A stretch of 34,461 nucleotides of DNA. Source: Aquabacterium sp. A7-Y. GTDB lineage: Bacteria > Pseudomonadota > Gammaproteobacteria > Burkholderiales > Burkholderiaceae_C. The translations under genes and the position numbers were made by a program. Shown in pieces: positions 1 to 7,080 of the stretch. The notes under the pieces were generated by a model. It ran no database searches. It was given only the letters and a program-made list of their open reading frames with translations, and was not told the origin of the DNA. The stretch is taken from NCBI RefSeq assembly GCF_026153205.1, contig NZ_JAPFBW010000051.1, positions 1 through 34,461 of the forward strand, in the 5' to 3' direction. Positions within the stretch are counted from its first letter, which is position 1; the number at the start of each line of letters is the position of its first letter.

Positions 1-105
1 GGCTCGCTTATCTTTCTTCACCTCCCGCCTCGGATTCCCTTCGGATCCTCCGCCGCCCTCCCCCGTCACCGGTGGTTTGCAGCGCTGCGTTCAGCGAAGA
101 ATGCG

Positions 106-135
106 ACTATAGCAGCTTTCTTTTCGGTCGCGCAA
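106..135 (-). promoter_or_regulatory. Sigma70-type promoter firing leftward out of the window
   Basis: On the minus strand a -35 TTGCGC (130-135) is followed after 18 bp by a -10 TATAGT (106-111). Transcription would run left. A purine-rich GGAGGTGAAG (minus strand, 16-25) lies downstream, but no ATG, GTG or TTG follows at normal spacing before the window ends. The product is therefore out of view and could be a protein gene with a long leader or a stable RNA. The promoter sits on the damaged 5' end of the LacI remnant, so it was probably not part of that gene. Confidence 0.5.
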
Positions 136-560
136 GACCCGGCAAAGAATATGGCTCGGGCGCCTGTGCTCCGCCTCCCGCCGCCCCGTCTACCGGCCAA
201 ACAGGGTCGCTCGCAGCCTTGCCAGCGGCCGCACCTCGACAGTGGGGGTGCTGATGCAGGACCACATTCACGACGAAGACATCGCCACCGTGTCCAAACG
301 CCCCGTCGTCCTGGTAGGCCACGCTCAGACCACGCTGGACCTGCCCCGCATCACGATCGACAACCGGCTTGGCGCCTATAAGGCCACGCGACATCCGATC
401 GACTTGGGCCACGTCGACATCGCCTTCATCGCCGGCCCGCAAGACCACCACGACGCCTTGCAACGCCAGCTCGGTTACCAGGACGCCCTCAGCGAGGCGG
501 ACATCCCCTACCGCGAAGAACTCGTCGCGCATAGCGACTTTCAAGAAGCCGCCGACGAGG
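134..560 (+). pseudogene. LacI-family transcriptional regulator, decayed remnant
   Basis: The plus frame that is open after the stop at 110-112 encodes recognisable LacI-family pieces in order. KTRQRI (from 134) resembles the end of the HTH helices. YRPNRVARSLASGRTSTVGVL (starting near 191) matches the hinge region. DEDIATVSKRPVVLVG is followed by LPRITIDNRLGAYKATR, DLGHVDIAFIAGPQDHHDAL, GYQDALSEADIPY and ELVAHSDFQEA (to about 551), matching the middle of the sugar-binding domain. No start codon or intact recognition helix precedes it. About 60 residues normally between the hinge and the DED segment are absent, and the C-terminal third is missing; after about 560 the frame runs into unrelated sequence and then aat. 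Seen: the motifs. Known: LacI architecture. Inferred: a pseudogene with N-terminal damage, an internal deletion and C-terminal truncation. A GTG at 242 could begin a product but would lack DNA-binding capacity. Confidence 0.75.
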
Positions 561-769
561 TGCAATTCCTCGGGTCTAAACCGCAGCTATTGCCGTTTCT
601 AGGACAAATACTGATGTCAGAAGACGCTTCGACGGTGAAACGCGGGGCACCGTTCTGCAAACGATTGCAAATGCACGTGCAGCTCAGCCGACAACTCCCT
701 GCTTCCGCGGCCCGTCTTTGCGAAGGCGCGGCACAATGCAGGGCATCGCCGCCCACCCGCCGCACAGCC

Positions 770-1555
770 TTGATCCCCTGGCTCTCCTCTCCCCTGACGC
801 CCGTGCCTGATCCGGAGACCGTGGCCGACGTGTCCGACATGCCGGTCGGGCTGGTGGCCGCGAGCGCTGAAATCAGCGTGCGGCGGCTCCGCGACGCTTA
901 CGCCAAAGGGGTGTTCCCCTGGTACAGCAAAGGCCAGCCGGTGCTGTGGTGGAGCCCCGATCCGCGCACGGTGCTGTACACCGCCGAGTTCCGGCTGCAT
1001 CGGTCGCTGCGCAAGACGCTGCAGCGCTTCCTGGCGACGCCGGGTTGCGAGATCCACATCGACGCCGCCTTCGAACGTGTCATCGCCGCTTGCGCGGGCA
1101 CGCCGCGCGAGGGTCAGGACGGCACCTGGATCGTGCCCGAGATGCAGGACGCCTACCGCGCCTGGCACCGGGCCGGGCAGGTCCACAGCGTCGAGACCTG
1201 GATAGATGGCCAACTGGTCGGCGGCCTCTACGGCGTCAACCTGGGGCGCATGTTTTTCGGCGAGTCGATGTTCTCGCACCGGACCGACACCTCCAAGATT
1301 GCGCTCGCGGCGCTGGTGGCGCTGTGCCGCCAACGCGGCATCGAGATGATCGACTGTCAGCAGCGCACCTCGCACCTGGTGTCGCTCGGCGCCCGCGAGA
1401 TCGCGCGACGCGATTTTCTCGCCCATGTGCGCCGGGCGGTGACGCTCCCGCCGGTGAGCTGGCACTATGATGCTTCAATGTGGGCGGCGCTCGACGACCG
1501 CCTGCCGCCGGCCGGCCTCCCGGCCACTGCCCACCCATCCCCCTTGCCTCCGTGA
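770..1555 (+). CDS. aat: Leucyl/phenylalanyl-tRNA--protein transferase
   Basis: Transfers Leu or Phe from charged tRNA to the N-terminal Arg or Lys of proteins, creating N-degrons for ClpS/ClpAP; cytoplasmic. The 261-residue protein begins [14 protein letters not shown] and carries the family block [18 protein letters not shown] (about residues 49-66), followed by [38 protein letters not shown] and [19 protein letters not shown], all typical of Aat. The frame is open upstream to the LacI remnant, but the homology starts exactly at TTG 770, where relatives begin M-I-P-W-L, so I chose this non-ATG start. The stop overlaps the start of bpt (GTGA), implying translational coupling of two N-degron transferases with different acceptor specificities. 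Identity is certain; only the exact start is open. Confidence 0.93.
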   Translation: MIPWLSSPLTPVPDPETVADVSDMPVGLVAASAEISVRRLRDAYAKGVFPWYSKGQPVLWWSPDPRTVLYTAEFRLHRSLRKTLQRFLATPGCEIHIDAAFERVIAACAGTPREGQDGTWIVPEMQDAYRAWHRAGQVHSVETWIDGQLVGGLYGVNLGRMFFGESMFSHRTDTSKIALAALVALCRQRGIEMIDCQQRTSHLVSLGAREIARRDFLAHVRRAVTLPPVSWHYDASMWAALDDRLPPAGLPATAHPSPLPP

Positions 1556-2292
1556 CGCACCCGAAGGAACTCCCTCTCGCGTCGCTGCAGTTTTATGCAA
1601 CGGCGCCCTACCCCTGCAGCTACCTGCCGGGGCGGCTCGCGCGCTCCCAGGTGGCCACACCCAGCCACCTCATCCAGGCCGAAACCTACTCGGAGCTGGT
1701 GGCCAAGGGCTTTCGCCGCAGCGGCATGTTCACCTACCGGCCCTATTGCGACGGCTGCCGCGCCTGCGTGCCGCTGCGCATCCCGGTGGACGACTTCACG
1801 CCCAGCCGCAGCCAGCGCCGCGCAATGCGGGCGCACGAGCCACTGCAGGCACGTGTGCTGCGTCTGTGTTTCGTGCCGGAGCACTACCAGCTCTACCTGC
1901 GCTACCAGTCCGGCCGCCACAGCGGCGGCGGCATGGATCACGACAGCATCGACCAGTACACGCAGTTCCTGCTGCAGAGCCGCGTCAACTCGCGCCTGGT
2001 CGAGTTCCGCGAGCCGGCGCCGCCGGGCCAGCTGGGCGCGCTGAAGATGGTGTCGATCCTGGATGTGCTGAACGACGGCCTGTCGGCCGTCTACACCTTC
2101 TACGAACCCGAGCCCAACACCAGCTACGGCACCTACAACGTGCTCTGGCAGATCGAGCAGACGCGCCAGCTCAAGCTGCCTTACGTCTACCTGGGCTACT
2201 GGATAGAGGCCAGCCGCAAGATGGCCTACAAGTCGCAATTCCGCCCCCACCAGTTGCTGGTCGAGGGCCGCTGGGTGCCGGGCACCGACTGA
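1552..2292 (+). CDS. bpt: Aspartate/glutamate leucyltransferase (bacterial ATE homologue)
   Basis: Transfers Leu from Leu-tRNA to N-terminal Asp or Glu, complementing Aat in the leucine N-degron pathway. The 246-residue protein starts at GTG 1552, overlapping the aat stop; from there it reads [21 protein letters not shown], the canonical opening of Burkholderiales Bpt. C22 (YPCSYLP) and the cluster C66-x2-C69-x2-C72 ([13 protein letters not shown]) are the conserved N-terminal cysteines. The C-terminal GNAT-like part contains [28 protein letters not shown] and [22 protein letters not shown]. Length and order match the family. The frame remains open upstream to 1480, but that stretch lies inside aat and has no Bpt character. 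It is probably co-transcribed with aat. Confidence 0.95.
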   Translation: MTHPKELPLASLQFYATAPYPCSYLPGRLARSQVATPSHLIQAETYSELVAKGFRRSGMFTYRPYCDGCRACVPLRIPVDDFTPSRSQRRAMRAHEPLQARVLRLCFVPEHYQLYLRYQSGRHSGGGMDHDSIDQYTQFLLQSRVNSRLVEFREPAPPGQLGALKMVSILDVLNDGLSAVYTFYEPEPNTSYGTYNVLWQIEQTRQLKLPYVYLGYWIEASRKMAYKSQFRPHQLLVEGRWVPGTD

Positions 2293-2317
2293 CACGCCGG
2301 GCCCGAGCCGAGCCGCC

Positions 2318-2962
2318 TCAGGCGAGCTGCGCAGCGAACTCCACCTCGGCGCCGGTCTTCTGGCGGATCTCGTCGGGCGTCACGCCGGGCGCCAGCTCGA
2401 TACAGCGGAAGCCCTGCGGCGTGACGTCGAGCACGCCCAGCTCGGTGATCACGCGATTGACCACACCCACGCCGGTCAGCGGCAGGCTGCACTGCTTCAA
2501 CAGCTTGTGCTCCCCGTTCTTCGCCGCGTGCTCCATCAGCACCACCACGCGCCCGACGCCGGCCACCAGATCCATCGCTCCGCCCATGCCCTTGACCATC
2601 TTGCCCGGAATCATCCAGTTCGCCAGGTCGCCCTTCTCGCTGACCTGCATCGCGCCCAGGATGGCGAGGTTGATCTTGCCGCCGCGGATCATCGCGAACG
2701 AGTCCGCCGACGAAAAGATCGACGAGCCGGGCAAGGTGGTCACCGTCTGCTTGCCGGCATTGATGAGGTCCGCGTCCACCTGCTCCTCGGTCGGGAAAGG
2801 CCCGATGCCCAGCAGCCCGTTCTCGCTCTGCAGCCACACCTCCATGCCGGCCGGCACGTGGTTGGCGACCAGGGTCGGCAGCCCGATGCCGAGGTTCACG
2901 TAAAAGCCGTCCTGCAGCTCGCGCGCGGCGCGCGCTGCCATTTCGTCACGATTCCAAGCCAT
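2318..2962 (-). CDS. scoB: 3-oxoacid CoA-transferase subunit B
   Basis: Beta subunit of a class I succinyl-CoA:3-oxoacid (acetoacetate-type) CoA transferase, which moves CoA between succinyl-CoA and a 3-oxoacid in ketone-body or fatty-acid metabolism. The 214-residue protein begins [19 protein letters not shown]. It contains [16 protein letters not shown] and [13 protein letters not shown], whose Glu (E47) is the expected nucleophile forming the enzyme-CoA thioester. Later family blocks are [38 protein letters not shown] and [14 protein letters not shown] is at 2962, 11 bp after the scoA stop, so the two subunits are surely co-transcribed. Natural substrate cannot be told from sequence. Confidence 0.95.
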   Translation of the reverse strand: MAWNRDEMAARAARELQDGFYVNLGIGLPTLVANHVPAGMEVWLQSENGLLGIGPFPTEEQVDADLINAGKQTVTTLPGSSIFSSADSFAMIRGGKINLAILGAMQVSEKGDLANWMIPGKMVKGMGGAMDLVAGVGRVVVLMEHAAKNGEHKLLKQCSLPLTGVGVVNRVITELGVLDVTPQGFRCIELAPGVTPDEIRQKTGAEVEFAAQLA

Positions 2963-2973
2963 GGCTGTTCTCC

Positions 2974-3687
2974 TCAGGCGGCGTTGTTCGAGGCGGGACG
3001 CACGGTGCGTTGCTCGATGCGTTTTTCGGGGGTGGCGTTCAGCACGATGCGGTGCACGAAGATGCCCGGCAGATGGATCTGGTCCGGGTCCAGTTCGCCG
3101 GTCTCGACGATCTTCTCGACCTCGACCACCGTGACGCGGCCCGCCATCGCGGCATTCGGGTTGAAGTTGCGCGCGGTGCGGCGGAACACCAGGTTGCCGG
3201 ACTTGTCGGCGATGTGCGCCTTCACGAGGGCCACGTCGGGCACCAGCGAGCGCTCCATCACATAGGGCACGCCGTCGAACTCGCGCACTTCCTTGCCCTC
3301 GGCGACGATGGTGCCCACGCCGGTGCGGGTGAAGAAGGCCGGGATACCGGCGCCGCCGGCGCGCAGCTTTTCGGCCAGGGTGCCCTGCGGCGTGAACTCC
3401 AGCTCCAGCTCGCCGGAGAGGTACTGCCGCTCGAATTCCTTGTTCTCGCCGACATAGCTGGAGATCATCTTGCGGATCTGGCGCGTCGCGAGCAGCTTGC
3501 CGAGGCCGAAACCGTCGACGCCGGCGTTGTTCGAGATCACCGTCAGCCCCTGCACGCCGGACGCCTGCAGCGCGTCGATCAGGGCTTCCGGAATGCCGCA
3601 CAGACCGAAGCCGCCCACCGCCATCAGCTGGCCGTCCTTCACGACGCCCTGCAAGGCTTCGGCCGCGCTCGGATACACCTTGTTCAT
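2974..3687 (-). CDS. scoA: 3-oxoacid CoA-transferase subunit A
   Basis: Alpha subunit of the CoA transferase, partner of the adjacent ScoB. The 237-residue protein starts [20 protein letters not shown] and has the glycine-rich [16 protein letters not shown] (about residues 25-40), then [54 protein letters not shown] and [19 protein letters not shown], all typical of the SCOT alpha family. ATG 3687 is preceded by AAAGGAGACTCGC, a strong Shine-Dalgarno. The frame is open further upstream but without homology. It heads a two-gene operon divergent from a PAS-LuxR regulator. The perfect inverted repeat at 3741-3760, 54 bp upstream of the start, is the likely control site. Confidence 0.96.
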   Translation of the reverse strand: MNKVYPSAAEALQGVVKDGQLMAVGGFGLCGIPEALIDALQASGVQGLTVISNNAGVDGFGLGKLLATRQIRKMISSYVGENKEFERQYLSGELELEFTPQGTLAEKLRAGGAGIPAFFTRTGVGTIVAEGKEVREFDGVPYVMERSLVPDVALVKAHIADKSGNLVFRRTARNFNPNAAMAGRVTVVEVEKIVETGELDPDQIHLPGIFVHRIVLNATPEKRIEQRTVRPASNNAA

Positions 3688-3740
3688 GCGAGTCTCCTTT
3701 CGAGAGAACGGAAAGTTGTCTGAAACCGCCGCCGAGCGTA

Positions 3741-3760
3741 CTACGTATCCATATACGTAG
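3741..3760. promoter_or_regulatory. Candidate operator, perfect inverted repeat CTACGTAT-N4-ATACGTAG
   Basis: CTACGTATCCATATACGTAG has perfect 8-bp arms (3741-3748, 3753-3760) and a 4-bp spacer. It lies in the divergent region between scoA (start 3687) and the PAS-LuxR gene (start 3884) and is AT-rich against a very GC-rich background. Size and symmetry fit a dimeric HTH regulator; the product of the adjacent LuxR-type gene is the obvious candidate. Function is inferred from position and symmetry only. Confidence 0.6.
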
Positions 3761-3883
3761 AATCGCCTAAAGGGAAGCCCTTCCCCGACCGCCGGCAAGG
3801 CCTGTGCCGCGGACCACCACCGGCAGCCGGCCGCGTTTCGGCGGCCTTCGCGCTGACAAGGCGCGTCCTGCAAAGGGTAGCGA

Positions 3884-4432
3884 ATGGATGCCGACCTGGA
3901 TTACCGCAGCGCCTTCGAGCTCGCCCCGGTGGGCCTCGTGCTCTCCCGCAACCGGGTCATCGTGGACTGCAACGAGGCCCTGGTGGAGATGTTCCGCACT
4001 TCCCGCGAGCTGCTGACCGGCCAGTCCTTCCTGGTGCTCTACCCCAGTCCGGACGAGTTCGAGCGCACCGGCGAGCGCATCGCGCCCATCCTGAACGCGA
4101 GCGGCCGCTATGCCGACGACCGCATCATGAAACGCGCTGACGGCGAGCTGTTCTGGTGCCATGTCACCGGCCGCGCGATACAGCGCGGTGCACCGCATGC
4201 GGCCGGCATCTGGTCCTTCGAGGACCTGTCCTCGCGCCGCCAGGTCAAGGCCGATCTCACCGGCCGCGAGCGCGAGGTGGCGGCCCTGCTGATCGAGGGC
4301 CGCACCAGCAAGCAGATCGGCAAGACCCTGGACATCAGCCACCGCACCGTGGACATCTACCGTGCGCGGCTGATGCGCAAGCTCAAGGCATCGACCAGCG
4401 CCGAGCTGGTGCAGCGGCTGCTGAGCGCCTGA
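3884..4432 (+). CDS. PAS domain-containing LuxR-type transcriptional regulator
   Basis: A 182-residue DNA-binding protein with an N-terminal PAS sensor (about residues 8-110: ELAPVGLVLSRNRVIVDCNEAL, FLVLYPSPDEF, RADGELFWCHVTGRAI, GIWSFEDLSSRR). A C-terminal LuxR-type HTH follows (about 120-182: LTGREREVAALLIEGRTSKQ, IGKTLDISHRTVDIYRARLM, AELVQRLLSA). No receiver domain is present, so activity probably depends on the PAS ligand or partner rather than phosphorylation. It is divergent from scoAB across about 196 bp that hold the CTACGTAT palindrome. Inference: it senses a metabolite of the CoA-transferase pathway and controls scoAB, possibly itself. The upstream element AAAGGGTAG is a modest Shine-Dalgarno for ATG 3884. 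Its end is 9 bp from the convergent PLP gene. Confidence 0.88.
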   Translation: MDADLDYRSAFELAPVGLVLSRNRVIVDCNEALVEMFRTSRELLTGQSFLVLYPSPDEFERTGERIAPILNASGRYADDRIMKRADGELFWCHVTGRAIQRGAPHAAGIWSFEDLSSRRQVKADLTGREREVAALLIEGRTSKQIGKTLDISHRTVDIYRARLMRKLKASTSAELVQRLLSA

Positions 4433-4441
4433 GCGGTCCCC

Positions 4442-5560
4442 TCACGCCAGCTCGCCCGCCAGCCGCCAGCGCCCGACCAGTTCGGGTGGAGCCGCCGCGC
4501 CGTCGAGCCAAGCGGCCACGGCGAGCTGCTCAGCGTCACAGGCCAGGCCGGCACGCGCCAGCCAGCTGCGGTCGTAGTAGGTGTTGGCGTAGCGCTGCCC
4601 GGAGTCGCACAGGATCGCGACCACCGAGCCGGCCTCGCCGCGCTCGCGCATCTGCGACATGCAGGCCAGTGCCGCCACCAGGTTGGTTCCCGTGGATCCG
4701 CCCACCGGTCGCCCCAGGCGTCTGGACAGCTCGTGCATCGCCGCCACCGACCACAGGTCCGGCACCTTCACCATCGCATCGATGACATCGGGCAGGAAAG
4801 ACGCCTCGACCCGCGGCCGGCCTATGCCCTCGATGCGCGAGCCCTCCGACAGCGTCAGGTCCGGGTCGCGGCCCACGTAGTGGTCGAAAAACACCGACCG
4901 CTCCGCGTCCGCAGCGCAGACCCGCGTCTCGTGGCGGCAGTAACGGACATAGCGGCCCAGCGTCGCGACGGTGCCGCCGGTGCCGGCGCTGCAGACCAGC
5001 CAGGCCGGCTGGGGGTGCTGCTCCAGCCGCATCTGTCCGAAGATCGCCTCGGCGATGTTGTTGTTGGCGCGCCAGTCCGTCGCGCGCTCGGCGTAGGTGA
5101 ACTGGTCCATGTAGTGGCCGCCCAGCTCGTCCGCCAGGCGCCGCGACTCGCTGTAGATGGTGGTCGGGTCCTCCACCAGATGGCAGCGCCCGCCCTGGAA
5201 CTCGATCGCCGCGACCTTCTCGGCCGAGGTGGTGGCCGGCATCACCGCGACGAAAGGCAGGCCCAGCAGGCGCGCGAAATACGCCTCGGACACGGCCGTC
5301 GAGCCGCTGGAGGACTCGACCACCGTGCTGCCCGCATGCAGCCAGCCGTTGCACAGCGCATAGAGGAACAGCGAGCGCGCCAGCCGGTGCTTGAGGCTGC
5401 CGGTCGGATGGCTGGACTCGTCCTTGAAATAGAGCTCGATGCCCGCGAAGGCGGGCAGGACGAGCGGGATCAGGTGGGTGTCGCTGGAGCGCTGGAAGTC
5501 GGCCTCGATGCGGCGCACGGCCTCCAGCACCCAGCGGCGATCGGAAGGCCGGGTGTTCAT
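4442..5560 (-). CDS. PLP-dependent cysteine synthase-family protein (Cds1-like)
   Basis: A fold-type II PLP enzyme of 372 residues. The PLP lysine is K57 in [18 protein letters not shown]. The substrate-binding loop is [20 protein letters not shown] and the phosphate loop is [30 protein letters not shown] and [16 protein letters not shown] follow. This layout differs from CysK/CysM and resembles the group containing the mycobacterial cysteine desulfhydrase Cds1, so sulfide release from cysteine is plausible but not proven. ATG 5560 is chosen because relatives begin near [10 protein letters not shown]; an in-frame ATG four codons upstream (5572) is possible, and neither has a strong Shine-Dalgarno. 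It lies 31 bp downstream of the thioesterase gene on the same strand and may be the last gene of that run. The exact reaction is uncertain. Confidence 0.85.
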   Translation of the reverse strand: MNTRPSDRRWVLEAVRRIEADFQRSSDTHLIPLVLPAFAGIELYFKDESSHPTGSLKHRLARSLFLYALCNGWLHAGSTVVESSSGSTAVSEAYFARLLGLPFVAVMPATTSAEKVAAIEFQGGRCHLVEDPTTIYSESRRLADELGGHYMDQFTYAERATDWRANNNIAEAIFGQMRLEQHPQPAWLVCSAGTGGTVATLGRYVRYCRHETRVCAADAERSVFFDHYVGRDPDLTLSEGSRIEGIGRPRVEASFLPDVIDAMVKVPDLWSVAAMHELSRRLGRPVGGSTGTNLVAALACMSQMRERGEAGSVVAILCDSGQRYANTYYDRSWLARAGLACDAEQLAVAAWLDGAAAPPELVGRWRLAGELA

Positions 5561-5591
5561 GGCCGGCAGCATAGCCGCTCGGCGGCCCCGC

Positions 5592-6011
5592 TCAGCTCAC
5601 CGCTGCGCGCATCGAGTCGGGCAGCGGCACCGACTTCTGCAGGGGAAAGTCGACCCACACGGTGGTGGCTCCGCCGGCCGCGCAGATCACACCCGGCGCA
5701 TCGGCACGCTCCAGCGTGAAGAAGGTGTCGAAACTGGAGCGCCCGGCGTTGCCGACATAGAGCTTGGCGACCAGTTCGCCGGGGAACTCGAGCTGACGAT
5801 GGAAGTTGCAGAAGGCGTTGGCGATCACCGGCCCCTGCGCGGCAGGATTGGGGCCGGTGCCCAGCGTCATCATCCAGTCCAGGCGCACCATCTCCATGTA
5901 GCGGAAGTAGACGGCGTTGTTGACGTGGCCCATCGCATCCATGTCGCCCCAGCGGATCGAGATGCGGGTTTCATGGACCAGCTTCTTGTCCTCCGGGATG
6001 TCGATGCGCAT
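5592..6011 (-). CDS. Hotdog-fold acyl-CoA thioesterase (4HBT family)
   Basis: A 139-residue single-hotdog protein of the 4-hydroxybenzoyl-CoA thioesterase family, expected to hydrolyse an acyl- or aroyl-CoA in the cytoplasm. The N-terminal block [20 protein letters not shown] matches the family active-site stretch; D25 aligns with the catalytic Asp of the DAMG motif. [21 protein letters not shown] and [13 protein letters not shown] are typical beta-strand blocks. It begins 7 bp after the stop of the SDR gene, so the two are surely in one transcript. The neighbouring SDR and ETF-QO genes suggest fatty-acid or ketone metabolism. The natural acyl-CoA is unknown. Confidence 0.9.
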   Translation of the reverse strand: MRIDIPEDKKLVHETRISIRWGDMDAMGHVNNAVYFRYMEMVRLDWMMTLGTGPNPAAQGPVIANAFCNFHRQLEFPGELVAKLYVGNAGRSSFDTFFTLERADAPGVICAAGGATTVWVDFPLQKSVPLPDSMRAAVS

Positions 6012-6018
6012 GGACGCC

Positions 6019-6801
6019 TCAGATGCCGAAGCCGTCGTCCGCCGAGATCACCGCGCCGTTGATGAAGTGGCTTTCGTTCGAGCACAGCATCACCACCAGG
6101 GCGTCCAGGTCCTTGGGACTGCCCAGGCGCTTGCGCGGGAGCATGTTGATCAACTTCTGGCCCTGCTCGGTCTCCCAGTGGTGGTGGTTGATCTCGGTGT
6201 CGATGTAGCCGGGGCAGACCGCGTTGACGTTGATGCCGTGGCGCCCCCACTCCAGCGCCATCGCGCGTGTCATGTGGATCACCGCCGCCTTGCTCATGCA
6301 GTAGACACCGATCTGGCCCATCACCCGCAGCCCGGCCATCGAGGCGATGTTGACAATGCGCCCGCCCGTGAAGGTGCCCGGCGCCGCGCCGGTGGCACGT
6401 GCCAGCATGCGCTTGCCGACTTCCTGGGCGACAAAAAATGCGCCTCGGGTGTTGGTGTCGAAGATGTAGTCGTAGTCGTCCGGCGTCACATCGGTCAGCT
6501 TCTGCGTGGTGCTGACGCCGGAGTTGTTGATCAGGATGTCGATGCCGCCGACCTCGGTCTCGGCATGGGCGACCGCCGAGCGGATGCTGGCCGGGTCGGT
6601 GACGTCCAGGCCCACCACGTGGGCATCGCCGCCGGCGGCCTCGATCTCGGCCCGCAAGGTCTTGAGCCGTTCGACGCGGCGCCCCGCCAGCACCACCGCC
6701 GCCCCGGAACGCGCCAGGGTTTTCGCAAACTGCATCCCGAGGCCGCTCGACGCCCCGGTGATGAGCGCGACGCGACCGGAAAGATCCATGCTGTAAGCCA
6801 T
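6019..6801 (-). CDS. Short-chain dehydrogenase/reductase (SDR family)
   Basis: A classical SDR of 260 residues. The cofactor motif is VALITGASSGLGMQ (about residues 11-24), followed by LDVTD, NNSG (about 92-95), and the catalytic Ser154, Tyr167 and Lys171 (NIASMAG, VYCMSK). C-terminal NVNAVCPGYIDTEIN and FINGAVISADDGFGI are normal. A basic residue pair, GRR at 40-42, after the second strand suggests NADP(H), which is inference. ATG 6801 has AAAAGAGGTGAAA directly upstream. It is the first gene of a minus-strand run with the thioesterase and PLP enzyme, divergent from ETF-QO. The intergenic region holds the perfect palindrome at 6971-6990, which may control both sides. Substrate unknown. Confidence 0.93.
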   Translation of the reverse strand: MAYSMDLSGRVALITGASSGLGMQFAKTLARSGAAVVLAGRRVERLKTLRAEIEAAGGDAHVVGLDVTDPASIRSAVAHAETEVGGIDILINNSGVSTTQKLTDVTPDDYDYIFDTNTRGAFFVAQEVGKRMLARATGAAPGTFTGGRIVNIASMAGLRVMGQIGVYCMSKAAVIHMTRAMALEWGRHGINVNAVCPGYIDTEINHHHWETEQGQKLINMLPRKRLGSPKDLDALVVMLCSNESHFINGAVISADDGFGI

Positions 6802-6938
6802 TTTCACCTCTTTTGTAGCAAGGGGCGGAGAGCGCGGCCTCACCCTCGCTGCCCGCCGAATGCAGCAAGGATAACGGGAGCAGGGGTCGAAGGCATGTCG
6901 CTCGCTCGACAGTCTGCGCGGCAGGACCCGATGCAAGA

Positions 6939-6968
6939 TTGAGACAGTGCGGGCGCCAGGTGTGATAA
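6939..6968 (+). promoter_or_regulatory. Candidate promoter for the ETF-QO gene
   Basis: -35 TTGAGA (6939-6944) and -10 TGATAA (6963-6968) are separated by 18 bp on the plus strand. The palindrome at 6971-6990 starts 2 bp downstream of the -10, so a bound repressor would cover the transcription start. Both hexamers are imperfect; support comes mainly from their placement next to the operator and 112 bp upstream of ATG 7081. Confidence 0.4.
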
Positions 6969-6970
6969 AG

Positions 6971-6990
6971 AAACGAACGATCGTTCGTTT
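6971..6990. promoter_or_regulatory. Perfect 20-bp palindrome, TetR-type operator candidate
   Basis: AAACGAACGATCGTTCGTTT is its own reverse complement over all 20 bases. It lies between the divergent SDR (start 6801) and ETF-QO (start 7081) genes, just downstream of the candidate -10. Repeated CGAACG/CGTTCG half-sites without a spacer are typical of TetR/AcrR-family operators. No TetR gene is present in the window, so the regulator would be encoded elsewhere. Control of acyl-CoA oxidation genes by a fatty-acid-responsive TetR-type repressor is an inference from the gene content. Confidence 0.65.
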
Positions 6991-7080
6991 TTTCGCCACG
7001 GCCCGATAGAATTGCCGCCGAGGCACGCTCCCCGAGCCCCGGACAACGACGACTGAAGCGACGACTGAAGGAACGAGACA

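Noticed and set aside
16-25. GGAGGTGAAG on the minus strand as the ribosome-binding site of a gene at the left edge
   Set aside because: No ATG, GTG or TTG follows at usable distance before the window ends, so no coding feature was called.
242-1555. A single 437-residue protein joining the LacI-like segment to Aat
   Set aside because: The frame is continuous, but Aat homology begins at TTG 770 with the normal family N-terminus, and the stretch 560-769 matches neither family. Read-through of a pseudogene frame is simpler than a true fusion.
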